Made by a program: the position numbers and the translations under genes. From Sphingopyxis sp. PET50 (GTDB lineage: Bacteria > Pseudomonadota > Alphaproteobacteria > Sphingomonadales > Sphingomonadaceae), in assembly GCF_025244705.1 (NCBI RefSeq), contig NZ_CP104207.1, positions 1,178,001 to 1,242,000 of the forward strand: DNA of 64,000 nucleotides, in the 5' to 3' direction. The notes under the pieces were generated by a model. That model was not told the DNA's origin, ran no database searches, and was given only the letters and a program-made list of their open reading frames with translations. Positions 39,826-49,589 of the stretch are shown piece by piece (within the stretch, counting starts at the first letter, position 1; every line of letters starts with the position of its first letter).

Positions 39826-39900
39826 AGCTGAACTCCTGGACTTTGGTTGGTCGCCATTCCCCACCGCTGCGGCGACCGTTAGGCGGCTTTTATTATGAGG

Positions 39901-40366
39901 TTATTTGACAATTCCCCGGAACATCAGCTTGCCCGTTCCGCTCGGCCGGGATCGGCTTCTGGAACGCCCAGCGGACGTGGGTGACGTCGGCGGGCTGGGC
40001 TGCGCGGGTTGTTCCGTCGGCCATCCGCACGGTCATCTCGGAAAGCAGACCCCACGTCTTGCCTCCGTCGACCGAAACGAACGGGCGGGTGTCCCCGGCG
40101 TCGGCAAAGCTGACCGCCGCGGGCATCGGATTGGTGATGACGAACTTGTCGGCGGGCTGCGCGCTCGCGTTGCGATAGTTGAGCACGAAGACGAGCCGGT
40201 CGCCCGGAACGACGACCTTCGGCTCTTCGAGCAGCACGCGCTGCTTGCCGTTGGCGTCGGTCGAGACGCGTTCGACGAACACATTGTTGTCGAGCGCGAC
40301 CTGATTGGCCGCCAAAGCCTGACCGGGCAGGATCGCCGCGGCTAATGCTAGGAAAAACAGGCGCAT
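39901..40366 (-). CDS. Small exported DUF11-type protein (frame break near 39943)
   Basis: About 154 residues with a signal peptide (LALAAAILPGQALA). One DUF11-like beta domain follows: VVVPGDRLVFVLNYRNASAQ, then ITNPMPAAVSFADAG and WAFQKPIPA. In the raw sequence the frame runs on to a stop at 39893. Restoring GCCGGC at 39940-39946 gives the C-terminus GGTGKLMFRGIVK and a stop at 39901, like related proteins. It lies 11 bases after the upstream cluster gene. It looks like a soluble single-domain member of the surface cluster. Confidence 0.75.
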
Positions 40367-40377
40367 AGTCTGCTCCA

Positions 40378-41384
40378 TCAGTCGATCGTGGTCTGGAAGG
40401 TGACGGTACGGGTCTGGCCGCCGGCAACCGTGCCGAGCGCGACATTGACCCGCGTGCCGTTGTAATCGCCGGCGTCGGTATCGGCCGCGTCGGTCTGTGC
40501 GGTGCCGCCGAGGGTGATCGAACCCGCGACATAGCTGGTGTCCGCCGGAATATTGTCGGTGATGGCGAGGCCGCTCACCGACCCGCTGCTCGGCCACCGT
40601 CGCGACGATCGTATAGGTGATCGTCGCCCCCGGCACCGGCTCGCTGCCGCCGAAGGGGTCGGCGATGACCGCCGATTTGACGAGAGATACCGTGGCGGCC
40701 GAGACGATATAGGCGCCCTGGTCCTGGCCGTCGGCGCCCGTCGATCCGACGACGGCATCGCCGCCGCCTTCGCCCTGGCTGAGCAAAGCTGGTGCCGGGG
40801 GTTCCGGTGCCCGTCTTCGACGCGGCGACCAGGCTCACCGTGCCGCGATTGCCGTCGGCGACGGTTCCCGGCGTCGTCGAAAGCACGAAGATCGTGACGC
40901 TTTCGTCGGGATCGAGCGTCGGATCGTTGGCGCCCGGCGTATAGAGCGTGTCGGTATTGGCGTCGAAAACGCCGTCGCCATTGTCGATATAGATCTGGGT
41001 GACCGCCGGATCATAATCGTCGCCGCCGCCGTTCGCGATCGTTGAGAGCGCGAAGCTTTCCTCGCCATTGCCGCTGTTGGTGACCGAGAAGGTCAGCAGC
41101 TGTGCCGTGGCGCCCGGCGTCGTCGGGACGTCGGCGGGGTCGCTCGAATCGACGGTGACGTCGAGCAGTTCGTCGACGCGCAGGTCGACCTGGTTCGAAT
41201 CGATCGTCTGGGTGCCGCCGCCGGTGTCGAAACTGGCACTGGCAGTGTTGCTGATGGTCGAACCCGCACGGGTGCCGGCGGCGTCGGCCTGCAAGGGCAG
41301 GGCGAGCGCCATGGCGAGAGCGAGGGTGGAAATGGCAGGGATGCGATACCGATGCAGCGCGCCCCCCACAGGCGCATTCATCAT
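40378..41384 (-). CDS. Exported DUF11-like protein, first gene of the surface cluster (frame breaks near 40780 and 40591)
   Basis: Read through, about 334 residues. Signal peptide LALAMALALPLQADAAG. The module GSTISNTASASFDTGGG is followed by a domain with LLTFSVTNSGNGEESF and IYIDNGDGVFDANTD, calcium-loop-like Asp repeats. The C-terminal DUF11 domain (VKSAVIADPFGGS, AITDNIPADTSYVAGS) ends VTFQTTID. Breaks read GCTCAGCC for GCCGGCC and GCCGAGC for GCCGGC. The start is ATG 41384 (or 41381). It is divergent from the AI-2E permease gene. Probably secreted; function unknown. Confidence 0.77.
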
Positions 41385-41580
41385 GATCTTTGACTCCGAT
41401 TGGCTGGTCCGTGACCCGTCAATCGACGAAAAAGGGAAATTTCTGGTTAAGATGCTGGTGACCAAGTGCGATTCTGATCCAGAACTGGACAGAAGCCGCG
41501 CGGCGCCGTTCTTTGCGAGCCGTCTGGCGCCCCGGTTGAAGCTCGCGTAAGACGAACGGATTAACAGGGAGTCTGATGGC

Positions 41581-42780
41581 GTGGCGGATGACAAGGGGGC
41601 CAAGGACAGGCGCGCGCCGCGCATTGATCCCCTCGCGCAGATCGAGATCGACGATTTCCGCCGCGACCGGCTGCTCGCGGCGCTGACGCTGATTATCGGG
41701 GCCGCCTTCTGCCTGGCCTTGCCATTTGCGCTCAAGGCTGGCGCCGAATTTTTCCTGCCGCTGACCGCCGCGATCGTCATCGCGATCGCGCTGGTGCCGC
41801 TGCTGGAATGGCTCGAACGGCGTGGAGTGCCGTCGGCGCTCGCGGCCCTGCTGTCGCTGGCGGGGTTTCTGCTCCTCGCCAACGCCGCACTTGCGATCAT
41901 TGTCGTTCCCGCGACGGGCTGGTTCGCGCTCTTGCCCGAATCGATTCCGCGTATCCAGAGCAACCTGGCGCCGCTGATCGACTTTTATTCGACGCTGCAG
42001 AAATTCGTCGATCGCACCCTGATGTCGGTCGCCAGCGGTACCGAAGCGACGGCGCAGGCGGTCGCGGCGCAGGCGCCGTCGTCGATCGTGGACTATTTCA
42101 TCTCGGCCGCCCCGGCGGCGGCGATCCAGCTGTTTTTCGCGGTGCTGGTAATCTTCTTCTTCCTCGCGGGCTGGACCCGGCTGCGCAAGGGCACGATCCG
42201 GCGCCGCGGCAGCTTCGACGGCGCGATGCAGACCGCGCGGGTGATCCAGAATGTCGTCGATGCCACGGCCGACTATCTGGCGACGATCACGATGATCAAT
42301 GCGATCCTGGGGCTGCTGGTCTCGCTCCTGCTCTGGGCGCTCGGCATGCCGTCGCCCTTCATGTGGGGCGGGATCGTCTCCTTGTGCAATTTCGTGCCCT
42401 ATCTGGGGCCGATCGTTGCCGCGAGCCTGCTTGGGCTCGGGGGGCTGATGACCTTCGACGCGGTGGGATTCGCGCTGCTCCCCGCGCTGATCTTCATCGG
42501 CGTGCATATGATCGAGGCGAATCTGATCACGCCGCTGGTGCTCGGACGGCGGCTGACGATCAATCCGCTGCTGATTCTGGTGTCGCTCAGCTTCTGGGGC
42601 TGGGTGTGGGGCGCACCGGGGGCGCTGCTCGCGGTGCCCTTGCTGCTGATCCTCCAGACGGTCCTGCAGTCGACCGGAACCCCGGATCTGGCGGGTTTCC
42701 TGTTCGAGCACGGCACGCTGACCACCACTGACGAGATGCGCGACCGATTAAATCGCACGCCGCCCCACGGCGACGGTTGA
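41581..42780 (+). CDS. AI-2E family transporter (PerM-like permease)
   Basis: A 399-residue inner-membrane protein with about eight hydrophobic segments in the AI-2E exporter family arrangement. A large polar loop (TLQKFVDRTLMSVASG) lies near residues 130-170, and the conserved C-terminal block NFVPYLGPIVAA, LITPLVLGRRLTINPL and FWGWVWGAPGALLAVP is present. GTG 41581 is used because the frame has no earlier start. The family exports varied solutes; a quorum-signal role should not be assumed. Confidence 0.88.
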   Translation: MADDKGAKDRRAPRIDPLAQIEIDDFRRDRLLAALTLIIGAAFCLALPFALKAGAEFFLPLTAAIVIAIALVPLLEWLERRGVPSALAALLSLAGFLLLANAALAIIVVPATGWFALLPESIPRIQSNLAPLIDFYSTLQKFVDRTLMSVASGTEATAQAVAAQAPSSIVDYFISAAPAAAIQLFFAVLVIFFFLAGWTRLRKGTIRRRGSFDGAMQTARVIQNVVDATADYLATITMINAILGLLVSLLLWALGMPSPFMWGGIVSLCNFVPYLGPIVAASLLGLGGLMTFDAVGFALLPALIFIGVHMIEANLITPLVLGRRLTINPLLILVSLSFWGWVWGAPGALLAVPLLLILQTVLQSTGTPDLAGFLFEHGTLTTTDEMRDRLNRTPPHGDG

Positions 42781-42823
42781 CAGGCCGGGACGCGGCGCAT
42801 ATTGGCGCTGCTCCCAAGCACAC

Positions 42824-42901
42824 GCGGGTGTAGCTCAGTTGGTTAGAGTGCTCGGCCTGTCACGCCGGAGGTCGCGGGTTCGAGCCCCGTCACTCGCGCC
42901 A
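42824..42901 (+). tRNA. tRNA-Asp (GTC)
   Basis: Acceptor GCGGGTG / CACTCGC, D-arm with GTAGCTCAGTTGGTTAGAGT, anticodon loop CTGTCAC (anticodon GTC), T-arm CGCGGGTTCGAGCCCCGT, encoded GCCA. Free-standing after the permease gene. Confidence 0.97.
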
Positions 42902-42980
42902 TTCCTCGATCTTCCGGACGGAATGGCCACCGCAGCTTGGGAAGCTTCCAGAAGCGAAAATTGTGGATTGGCGCGGCGTT

Positions 42981-43206
42981 TCAGCCGCGCCACCGCCCCA
43001 ATTCCATCCAGCGCAGCAGCGGTTTCAGCGGCATGATCCAGACGATCCCCGCCACCACATAGAAGATCGCCTGCACCAGCACCGGCCACTCGCCGACCCA
43101 GGGCGACAGGCTGGCGACCAGCGCCGCCCAGATGGCGATCAGCAGGAGTATCAGGAAGATGTCGAGCGGGTTTGCGCCAGCTGGGCTGGTGGGGATCGGG
43201 GGTCAC
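42981..43206 (-). CDS. DUF2842 small membrane protein (frame break near 43165)
   Basis: Read through, 74 residues. HQPSWRKPAGIFLILLLIAI leads into a first helix and a second helix (AIFYVVAGIVWIMPL) with C-terminal KPLLRWMELGRW. This is the DUF2842 pattern of small two-helix inner-membrane proteins in alphaproteobacteria. The frame is broken at 43161-43167 (GTCGAGC, for GCCGGC on the coding strand). GTG 43206 overlaps the fau stop (GTGA), so the two are coupled. Function unknown. Confidence 0.72.
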
Positions 43207-43796
43207 AGACGGTCTCCGGTCACAATGAATTCCTGTTCGGTCAGCACCGCGTCGAGCGGCATGTCGGTGGGCTCGAGCGGCATGGCGTCGACCTCCTGCA
43301 CCGACCAGCCGATTCCGATGCGCAGCACGTGCGCGTGCGCGGCGAACCAGCGGTCGTAGTGGCCGCCGCCGTGGCCGATACGGCCGCCCTGGCGGTCGAA
43401 GCCGACGAGTGGGCACAGGATGAGGGTCGGGACGGCCGATTCGCCGTCGTCGGCGGGCTGCGGGGTCCCCCAGGGCCCTTTCACGAGCGGGTCGGCGGGC
43501 GCCCAGCGGCGAAAGCCCATGGTGTCGATGCGGTCCGTATGATGGGGCAGGGCGATTTTTCCGTCACCGGCGTAGCCGCCCAGCATCGGCAGGATGTCGG
43601 GCTCGTCGCCCCATGCGGCATAGGCGCCGATCATCGCCTGCCTGCCGAGCAGGTCCGCCAGCGGCGCGGGCGGCGCGCGAAAGGCCGCAAAGCGGGTGAA
43701 CTCGTCAAGATTGGCGGCGAAATGACGACGCCGGAAGCGCAGCTTCTCGCGCAGATGCCGCTTCTGGTTCGGCAGGTCGGCGGACGTGTCGGTCAT
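43203..43796 (-). CDS. fau: 5-formyltetrahydrofolate cyclo-ligase
   Basis: A 197-residue enzyme that converts 5-formyl-tetrahydrofolate to methenyl-tetrahydrofolate with ATP. N-terminal KRHLREKLRFRRR matches the ATP-binding start, and GGRIGHGGGHYDRWF is the family signature. It follows the 6S RNA gene and zapA on the same strand, an order (zapA-ssrS-fau) also seen in enterobacteria. Confidence 0.94.
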   Translation of the reverse strand: MTDTSADLPNQKRHLREKLRFRRRHFAANLDEFTRFAAFRAPPAPLADLLGRQAMIGAYAAWGDEPDILPMLGGYAGDGKIALPHHTDRIDTMGFRRWAPADPLVKGPWGTPQPADDGESAVPTLILCPLVGFDRQGGRIGHGGGHYDRWFAAHAHVLRIGIGWSVQEVDAMPLEPTDMPLDAVLTEQEFIVTGDRL

Positions 43797-43827
43797 CGCC
43801 TTCTCTCTGCCTTCATCGGATGGTTGG

Positions 43828-43986
43828 CGGGCCCACCGTGGGTCGTTTGCTGGAAGATCCTCTGACGCCAGTAACGTCAGGTGGGAACCATGTGCGTCAG
43901 ACCAGGGTCCGGGCAGGGACAGCTCCCTAGGATGATGTATCGCCTCAGGGATTTTCGCAAAAGCTCGTGCCGGGCAGTACCCGCCG
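43828..43986 (-). ncRNA. ssrS: 6S RNA (ssrS), approximate ends
   Basis: Between zapA and fau on the minus strand is a stretch with no gene that reads ATCCCTGAGGCGATACATCA, close to the CCCCTGAGCCGATA-TTCATA block of known 6S RNAs. The ends GGCGGGT and GCCCGCC can pair to close a long rod, and an internal hairpin CTGACG / CGTCAG lies near the 3' side. Gene order zapA-6S-fau supports it. 6S RNA binds sigma-70 RNA polymerase in stationary phase. Ends are uncertain by about 10-20 bases. Confidence 0.75.
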
Positions 43987-44016
43987 CGCCCTATGTAGGG
44001 TCGCGGCTAAGCTTCC

Positions 44017-44505
44017 TCAAGGGATTTGCTCGACCTTTGCCGCGAGTTCCTCGATCCGGTCGGCGATCTGGCCGAGCGCTCGGCCATGGTCGGGGCCCGC
44101 GCGGCGCGGGGCGGCCGGCGGGCCCTGGCGCAATTTTTCGATCTCGGCTGTCAGCGCGGCCTCGCGCGCCGCAGCCTGTTTGACCTGATCGAGCGCCGCC
44201 GATTCGCGCGACACCGCGGCACGCAATTCGTCGCGCGCCGCCGCTTCGCGGCTCTCGGCGAGCGCGATCGCGGCGCGCAGCGAGTCGAGCTGCGGCTCGG
44301 CGCTGCCTGCCTTGGTCTGCGCTTCCTGCGTCTCGTCGGCGAGCATCAGCGCCGCGAACAGCAATTGGCGCACTTCGGTGCCGCCCTGAATGCCGCGCGC
44401 CTTGGCGTCGACCAGGCTCGCGAGGTGAATGAGCTGGGCTTCCTGCCCGTCGGCGCAATGCACGTCATAGGGGCGCCCGGCGATGGTGAGCTTGACGTCA
44501 GCCAC
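44017..44505 (-). CDS. zapA: Cell division protein ZapA-like
   Basis: A 162-residue protein. The N-terminal ZapA domain (VKLTIAGRPYDVHCADGQE, HLASLVDAKARGI, QLLFAALMLADE) is followed by a long Ala/Glu/Arg coiled coil (residues 75-125) and an extended tail, longer than the 110-residue enterobacterial form, as is usual in alphaproteobacteria. ZapA bundles FtsZ filaments at the division ring. It overlaps the upstream coiled-coil gene by 8 bases. Confidence 0.87.
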   Translation of the reverse strand: MADVKLTIAGRPYDVHCADGQEAQLIHLASLVDAKARGIQGGTEVRQLLFAALMLADETQEAQTKAGSAEPQLDSLRAAIALAESREAAARDELRAAVSRESAALDQVKQAAAREAALTAEIEKLRQGPPAAPRRAGPDHGRALGQIADRIEELAAKVEQIP

Positions 44506-44713
44506 GTTCGGCCTCCGCGATCAGCCGGTCGAGTTCGCCGATCACGGCGGCGACTTCGGCCTTCAGCGCCGACTGGTCGGCAGCGGGCAGGGCGGTGGCC
44601 GAAACACCCGGGGCGAGGGCAGGGCGGGCGGCGCGATCGGTCAGCGCCTTTTCCATCCGGCTGAGCGCCCGCTCGATGCGGCCGATGGCGAGGCTGGCTT
44701 CGTCGAGTTCCAT
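44498..44713 (-). CDS. Small coiled-coil protein upstream of zapA
   Basis: A 71-residue acidic protein: MELDEASLAIGRIERALSRM then ADQSALKAEVAAVIGELDRL, two heptad-like helices separated by a Pro/Ala linker. Small proteins of this type precede zapA in many sphingomonads. The 8-base overlap with zapA implies joint translation and a division-related role, which is inferred. Confidence 0.7.
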   Translation of the reverse strand: MELDEASLAIGRIERALSRMEKALTDRAARPALAPGVSATALPAADQSALKAEVAAVIGELDRLIAEAERG

Positions 44714-44848
44714 GACCAAGGCGTAGCAGCGCAATATTGCGCCCTCAAGCGCGCATTTCTTGCCCACAGCGGTTGACTCTGCGGCATCCCCCCGCAAAGG
44801 GCTGTCCCCACCGAATCCCGCCACCTGCTCATCCTTTCCGGGGGACTT

Positions 44849-46820
44849 ATGACACTGCCCGAACGTCAGCTCGCCAACGCGATCCGCGCGCTTGCGATGG
44901 ACGCGGTTCAGGCCGCGAACAGCGGCCATCCGGGGATGCCGATGGGCATGGCCGACGTCGCGACCGTCCTTTATTCGGACTATCTGCGCTTCGACCCGAC
45001 CGACCCGCGCTGGCCCGACCGTGACCGATTCGTGCTGTCGGCGGGCCATGGCTCGATGCTCGCCTATGCGACGCTGCACCTCATGCCGGCTATGCGCGGC
45101 CGACGATCGACGACATCCGCAATTTCCGGCAGTTGCACAGCCCGTGCGCTCAGCCACCCCGAGAATTTCGAGCTCGAAGCCATCGAAACGACGACCGGTC
45201 CGCTGGGACAGGGGCTGGCGACCGCGGTCGGCATGGCGATCGCCGAGCGCCACCTCAACAGCCTCTATGGCGACGACCTCGTCAACCATCGCACCTGGGT
45301 GATCGCCGGCGACGGCTGTCTGATGGAAGGCATCAACCACGAAGCGATCGGTCTGGCGGGCCATCTCGGCCTCGGCCGCATGACGGTGCTGTGGGACGAC
45401 AACAAGATCACGATCGACGGTTCGACCGACCTGTCGACGAGCGAGGATATTGCCGCGCGCTACGCCGCCACCGGCTGGCATGTGGAAAGCTGCGACGGCC
45501 ACGATCCCGCCGACATCCGCCGCGCGATCGACGCTGCGCTGGCCGACCCGCGCCCCTCGCTGATCGCGTGCCGCACGCTGATCGGTTTCGGCGCCCCGAA
45601 CAAGCAGGGCACCTCGGCGACGCATGGCTCGCCGCTCGGCGCCGACGAGGTCGCCGCGGCGCGCGCCAATCTGGGCTGGAGCGCCGAACCGTTCGACATT
45701 CCCGCCGACATCGCCGCTGCGTGGGCAGCCTTTGGCGACGAGGGCAAGAAGCGTCATTCGCTTTGGAAGCTTCGTCTGGCAAATAGCGAAAAGAAGGATG
45801 AATTTTCGGCGCGACTGGCGGGCGACGTCGTACCGGGTGCCGCGTTCGATGCCTATCTGTACGGTCTCGTCGCCGAGCCGCCGAAGGTCGCGACGCGCAA
45901 GGCGTCGGAGAACACGCTGACCGCGCTGACCGCCGACATCGCATCACTGATCGGCGGTAGCGCCGACTTAACGGGTTCGAACAACACAAAAACTTCGTCT
46001 ACCAAAGCACTGACAAAAGAAGATTATTCGGGACGCTATGTCTATTATGGCATCCGTGAATTCGGCATGGCGGCGGCGATGAACGGCATGGCGTTGCATG
46101 GCGGCGTGGTCCCCTATGGCGGCACCTTCCTCGTCTTCGCCGACTATTGCCGCGCCGCGATCCGCCTGTCGGCGCTGCAACGTCAGCGCGTCGTCTATGT
46201 GATGACCCACGACAGCATCGGGCTTGGCGAAGACGGCCCGACGCACCAGCCGATCGAGCATCTCCAGTCGCTCCGCGCGATGCCGAACCTGCTCGTCATG
46301 CGCCCCGCCGACGCGGTCGAGACCGCCGAATGCTGGGCGCTGGCGCTGGCGCAGAAGGACCGTCCGTCGCTCCTCGCGCTGACGCGGCAGAATCTGCCGC
46401 CACTGCGTCATGACGTCACGGAAAACCTTTGCGCGAAAGGCGGTTATCGCATTCGCGAGGCAGCCATGCGGCTGCAAGGTCGTGATCGTCGCGACCGGGT
46501 CCGAAGTCTCGCTGGCGATCGGCGTTGCCGAGAAACTCGAGGCGGCGGGCCATGGCGCCGACGTCGTGTCGATGGTGTCGACCGAACTCTTCGACGAACA
46601 GGACGGCGCCTATCGCGACGCGATCCTGCCGTGCGACGCGCTGATCGTCTCGATCGAGGCGGGCACGACCTTCGGCTGGGAACGCTATACCGGCCGCGAC
46701 GGCCTGCGTTTCGGCATCGACAGCTTCGGCGCCTCGGCGCCGATCGACGACCTCTATGCGCATTTCGGCCTGACCGTCGATGCGATCGCTCCGCAGATTT
46801 TGGCAAAGCTCGGCAGTTAA
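44849..46820 (+). CDS. tkt: Transketolase (frame breaks near 45083, 45151 and 46466)
   Basis: Read through, about 655 residues, the family norm. It moves two-carbon units between sugar phosphates using ThDP in the pentose phosphate pathway. Seen: [42 protein letters not shown], ThDP motif [12 protein letters not shown], and [13 protein letters not shown]. The first two breaks (+2 and +1) garble about 22 residues that should read like [19 protein letters not shown], and the third hits just before [11 protein letters not shown]. Two of the three are repaired by restoring GCCGGC (GCTCAGCC; GCCATGCGG). First gene of a tkt-gap-pgk-aldolase group. Confidence 0.93.
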
Positions 46821-46856
46821 GGACCGGGCCGCCGCACGCAGAAAGGAAATTTCGAC

Positions 46857-47864
46857 ATGGCAGTGAAGGTTGCAATCAACGGTTTCGGACGCATCGGTCG
46901 ACTCGTGGCGCGCGCCATTCTCGAGCGTCCCGACAGCGGTCTCGAACTGGTCGCGATCAATGACCTGGCCGATGCCAAGGCCAATGCGCTGCTGTTCAAG
47001 CGCGACAGCGTCCACGGCCCGTTCCCGGGTGATGTTTCGGCCGAAGGCGACACGATGATCGTCAACGGCAAGGCGATCAAGGTCACCGCCGAGCGCGATC
47101 CGGCCAACCTGCCGCACGCCGAACTGGGCGTCGATATCGCGCTCGAATGCACCGGCTTCTTCACCGACGCCGACAGCGCGGGCAAGCACCTCGCCGCCGG
47201 CGCCAAGCGCGTCCTGATCTCGGCCCCGGCCAAGGGCGTCGACCTGACGGTCGTTTACGGCGTCAACCACGACAAGCTGACCGCCGACCACAAGATCGTC
47301 TCGAACGCGAGCTGCACCACCAATTGCCTCGCGCCGGTCGCCAAGGTCCTGAACGACACGCTGGGCATCGAGCGCGGCCTGATGACCACGGTCCACGCCT
47401 ATACCAACGACCAGAAAATCCTCGACCAGATCCACAGCGACATGCGCCGCGCGCGCGCCGCCGCCATGTCGATCATCCCGACGACGACGGGCGCCGCCCG
47501 CGCGGTCGGCGAGGTGCTGCCCGAACTCAAGGGCAAGCTCGACGGGTCGGCGATCCGCGTGCCGACCCCCAACGTCAGCCTGATCGACCTGACCTTCACC
47601 CCGAAGCGCGACACCAGCGTCGAGGAAGTGAACAAGATCCTGAAAGATGCGTCGGAAGGCGCGCTGAAGGGCGTTCTGGCCTATTCGGACGAGCCGCTGG
47701 TCTCGATCGACTATAACCATTGCCCCGCGAGTTCGACCGTCGACAGCCTCGAAACCGCGGTTCTCGAAGGCAAGCTGGTTCGCGTCGTCAGCTGGTACGA
47801 CAATGAATGGGGCTTCTCGAACCGCATGGTCGACACGGCAGGCGTGATCGCCAAGTTCCTGTAA
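46857..47864 (+). CDS. gap: Glyceraldehyde-3-phosphate dehydrogenase, type I
   Basis: 335 residues. Rossmann start [16 protein letters not shown], catalytic Cys in [11 protein letters not shown] near residue 152, HAYTNDQ with the catalytic His, and [12 protein letters not shown] at the C-terminus. The enzyme oxidises glyceraldehyde-3-phosphate with NAD and phosphate. AAAGGAAATT precedes the ATG. It lies 37 bases after tkt. Confidence 0.97.
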   Translation: MAVKVAINGFGRIGRLVARAILERPDSGLELVAINDLADAKANALLFKRDSVHGPFPGDVSAEGDTMIVNGKAIKVTAERDPANLPHAELGVDIALECTGFFTDADSAGKHLAAGAKRVLISAPAKGVDLTVVYGVNHDKLTADHKIVSNASCTTNCLAPVAKVLNDTLGIERGLMTTVHAYTNDQKILDQIHSDMRRARAAAMSIIPTTTGAARAVGEVLPELKGKLDGSAIRVPTPNVSLIDLTFTPKRDTSVEEVNKILKDASEGALKGVLAYSDEPLVSIDYNHCPASSTVDSLETAVLEGKLVRVVSWYDNEWGFSNRMVDTAGVIAKFL

Positions 47865-47870
47865 TTTGCC

Positions 47871-47896
47871 TGTGCCCCTGCGAAGGCAGGGGCACA
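47871..47896. repeat. Short perfect hairpin between gap and pgk
   Basis: An 11-bp perfect stem TGTGCCCCTGC / GCAGGGGCACA with GAAG loop and no T run. It resembles sphingomonad REP half-units (CCCC-GCGAAGGC-GGGG). It may stabilise the gap end of a gap-pgk transcript or attenuate it. Confidence 0.75.
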
Positions 47897-47916
47897 CTCG
47901 GGAAACGGAGTTTAAA

Positions 47917-49113
47917 ATGGCCGCGTTCAAGACCCTCGACGACATCGGCGACGTCACCGGAAAGCGCGTGCTGGTGCGCGTCGACCTCAATGTCCCGATG
48001 ATCGACGGCGCGGTCGGCGACAAGACGCGGATCGAGGCGGCGATGCCGACGATCCGCGAATTGTCCGACAAGGGCGCGATCGTCCTGCTGCTCGCGCATT
48101 TCGGGCGTCCCAAGGGCGCGAAGAATTCGACGCAGTCGCTCAGCATGGTGATCGACGCCGTCGCCGACGTGCTCGGCCACTCGGTGATGTTCATCTCCGA
48201 CTGTATCGGCGAAGGCGCGAAAGCGGGGCTTGCCGTGCTCGCCGCGGGCGATGTCGCGGTGCTGGAAAACACCCGCTTTCACGCGGGCGAGGAAAGCAAC
48301 GACCCCGCCTTCGCCGACGCGCTCGCCGAGATCGGCGATCTCTATGTCAACGATGCTTTCTCGGCCGCGCACCGCGCGCATGGCTCGACCGAGGGCATCG
48401 CCCACCGGCTGCCCGCCTATGCCGGCCGCGCGATGGAGGCCGAGCTGAAGGCGCTCGATGCGGCGCTCGGCAATCCGGTCCACCCGGTGGCGGCGGTGGT
48501 CGGCGGCGCGAAAGTGTCGTCAAAGATCGACGTGCTGCGCAATCTCGTCGGCCGGGTCGATCATCTGATCATCGGCGGCGGCATGGCGAATACCTTCCTC
48601 GCCGCGCGCGGGGTCGATGTCGGCAAATCGCTGTGCGAGCATGATCTGGTCGAGACCGCCAACGCGATCTTCGACGCCGCCGACAAGGCGGGCTGCACCA
48701 TCCATTTGCCCTATGACGTCGTGGTGGCGAAGCAGTTCGCCGCCAATCCGCCGACCCGCACGGTCAACGTCCACGAAGTCGCCGCCGACGAGATGATCCT
48801 CGACATCGGCCCCGCCGCGACCGAAGCGCTCGCCGATGTACTCAAGAATTGCCGCACGCTTGTGTGGAACGGCCCGCTCGGCGCGTTCGAGACGCCGCCG
48901 TTCGACACCGCGACCGTCGCGCTGGCGAAGACCGCTGCGGCGCTGACACGCGAGGGCACGCTCATCTCGGTCGCGGGCGGCGGCGACACCGTCGCGGCGC
49001 TCAACCATGCGGGCGCGGCGGACGATTTCACCTTCGTATCGACCGCGGGCGGCGCCTTCCTCGAATGGATGGAAGGCAAGCCGCTGCCGGGCGTCGATGC
49101 GCTCAGGGCCTGA
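47917..49113 (+). CDS. pgk: Phosphoglycerate kinase
   Basis: 398 residues. [12 protein letters not shown] near the start, [47 protein letters not shown] and the C-terminal ATP loop [12 protein letters not shown]. The enzyme makes ATP from 1,3-bisphosphoglycerate. ATG 47917 with GGAG upstream; an upstream in-frame extension has no conserved residues. Confidence 0.97.
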   Translation: MAAFKTLDDIGDVTGKRVLVRVDLNVPMIDGAVGDKTRIEAAMPTIRELSDKGAIVLLLAHFGRPKGAKNSTQSLSMVIDAVADVLGHSVMFISDCIGEGAKAGLAVLAAGDVAVLENTRFHAGEESNDPAFADALAEIGDLYVNDAFSAAHRAHGSTEGIAHRLPAYAGRAMEAELKALDAALGNPVHPVAAVVGGAKVSSKIDVLRNLVGRVDHLIIGGGMANTFLAARGVDVGKSLCEHDLVETANAIFDAADKAGCTIHLPYDVVVAKQFAANPPTRTVNVHEVAADEMILDIGPAATEALADVLKNCRTLVWNGPLGAFETPPFDTATVALAKTAAALTREGTLISVAGGGDTVAALNHAGAADDFTFVSTAGGAFLEWMEGKPLPGVDALRA

Positions 49114-49139
49114 TTATCCAGCAAAGGGGGTGTTCGGAC

Positions 49140-49502
49140 ATGAAGAAGATCGTCGCTGTACTCATGATGGCTTGCGCCGCCGTTCCGGTCGCCGCCGCCG
49201 AGCCCTTTCCCGGCGCGCTGATCGCCGAATACTACATGTCCGAATTCTCGATCCCCAAGGGCTGGTCGCTGTCGTACAAGGGGAATGAGCAGGGCACCGA
49301 GGTGTTCATCATGGACCGCGATCTCGACGCCCACCCGCAAACCTCTTTCCTGCAGCCGATCGAGCAGATGCGCCGGCTGATGTGCGGTGACGACGACCTC
49401 AGCGCCATGGTCAACGGCGGTGTGGCGGTGCGCGTCGATGCGCGCGACAAGCGCGACGGCAAGACGACGGTCGTCAAGGGGCCGACGCTCACGCGCTGCT
49501 GA
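49140..49502 (+). CDS. Small exported protein of unknown function
   Basis: 120 residues with a signal peptide (VAVLMMACAAVPVAAAEPF) and a globular domain (YMSEFSIPKGWSLSYKGN, VFIMDRDLDAHPQTSF, EQMRRLMCGDD), two Cys in the mature part. No family recognised. It lies in the glycolysis gene group 26 bases after pgk with an AAAGGGGG leader, so it is probably co-transcribed. Confidence 0.72.
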   Translation: MKKIVAVLMMACAAVPVAAAEPFPGALIAEYYMSEFSIPKGWSLSYKGNEQGTEVFIMDRDLDAHPQTSFLQPIEQMRRLMCGDDDLSAMVNGGVAVRVDARDKRDGKTTVVKGPTLTRC

Positions 49503-49589
49503 GCTTTCGCCCGATTTCCCGCGCATTGCATCGCCCCGACCGGGCGGCTATGCGCACCGCGACATACGTATGCAACCACCGGAGATGTT

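Noticed and set aside
41383..41550. A 55-codon plus-strand frame between the surface cluster and the AI-2E permease
   Set aside because: No ribosome-binding site, no recognisable domain, and it overlaps the probable promoter region of the divergent surface cluster.
46416..48272. Minus-strand frame of 618 codons opposite gap and pgk
   Set aside because: Antisense to highly conserved glycolytic genes; no motif of its own.
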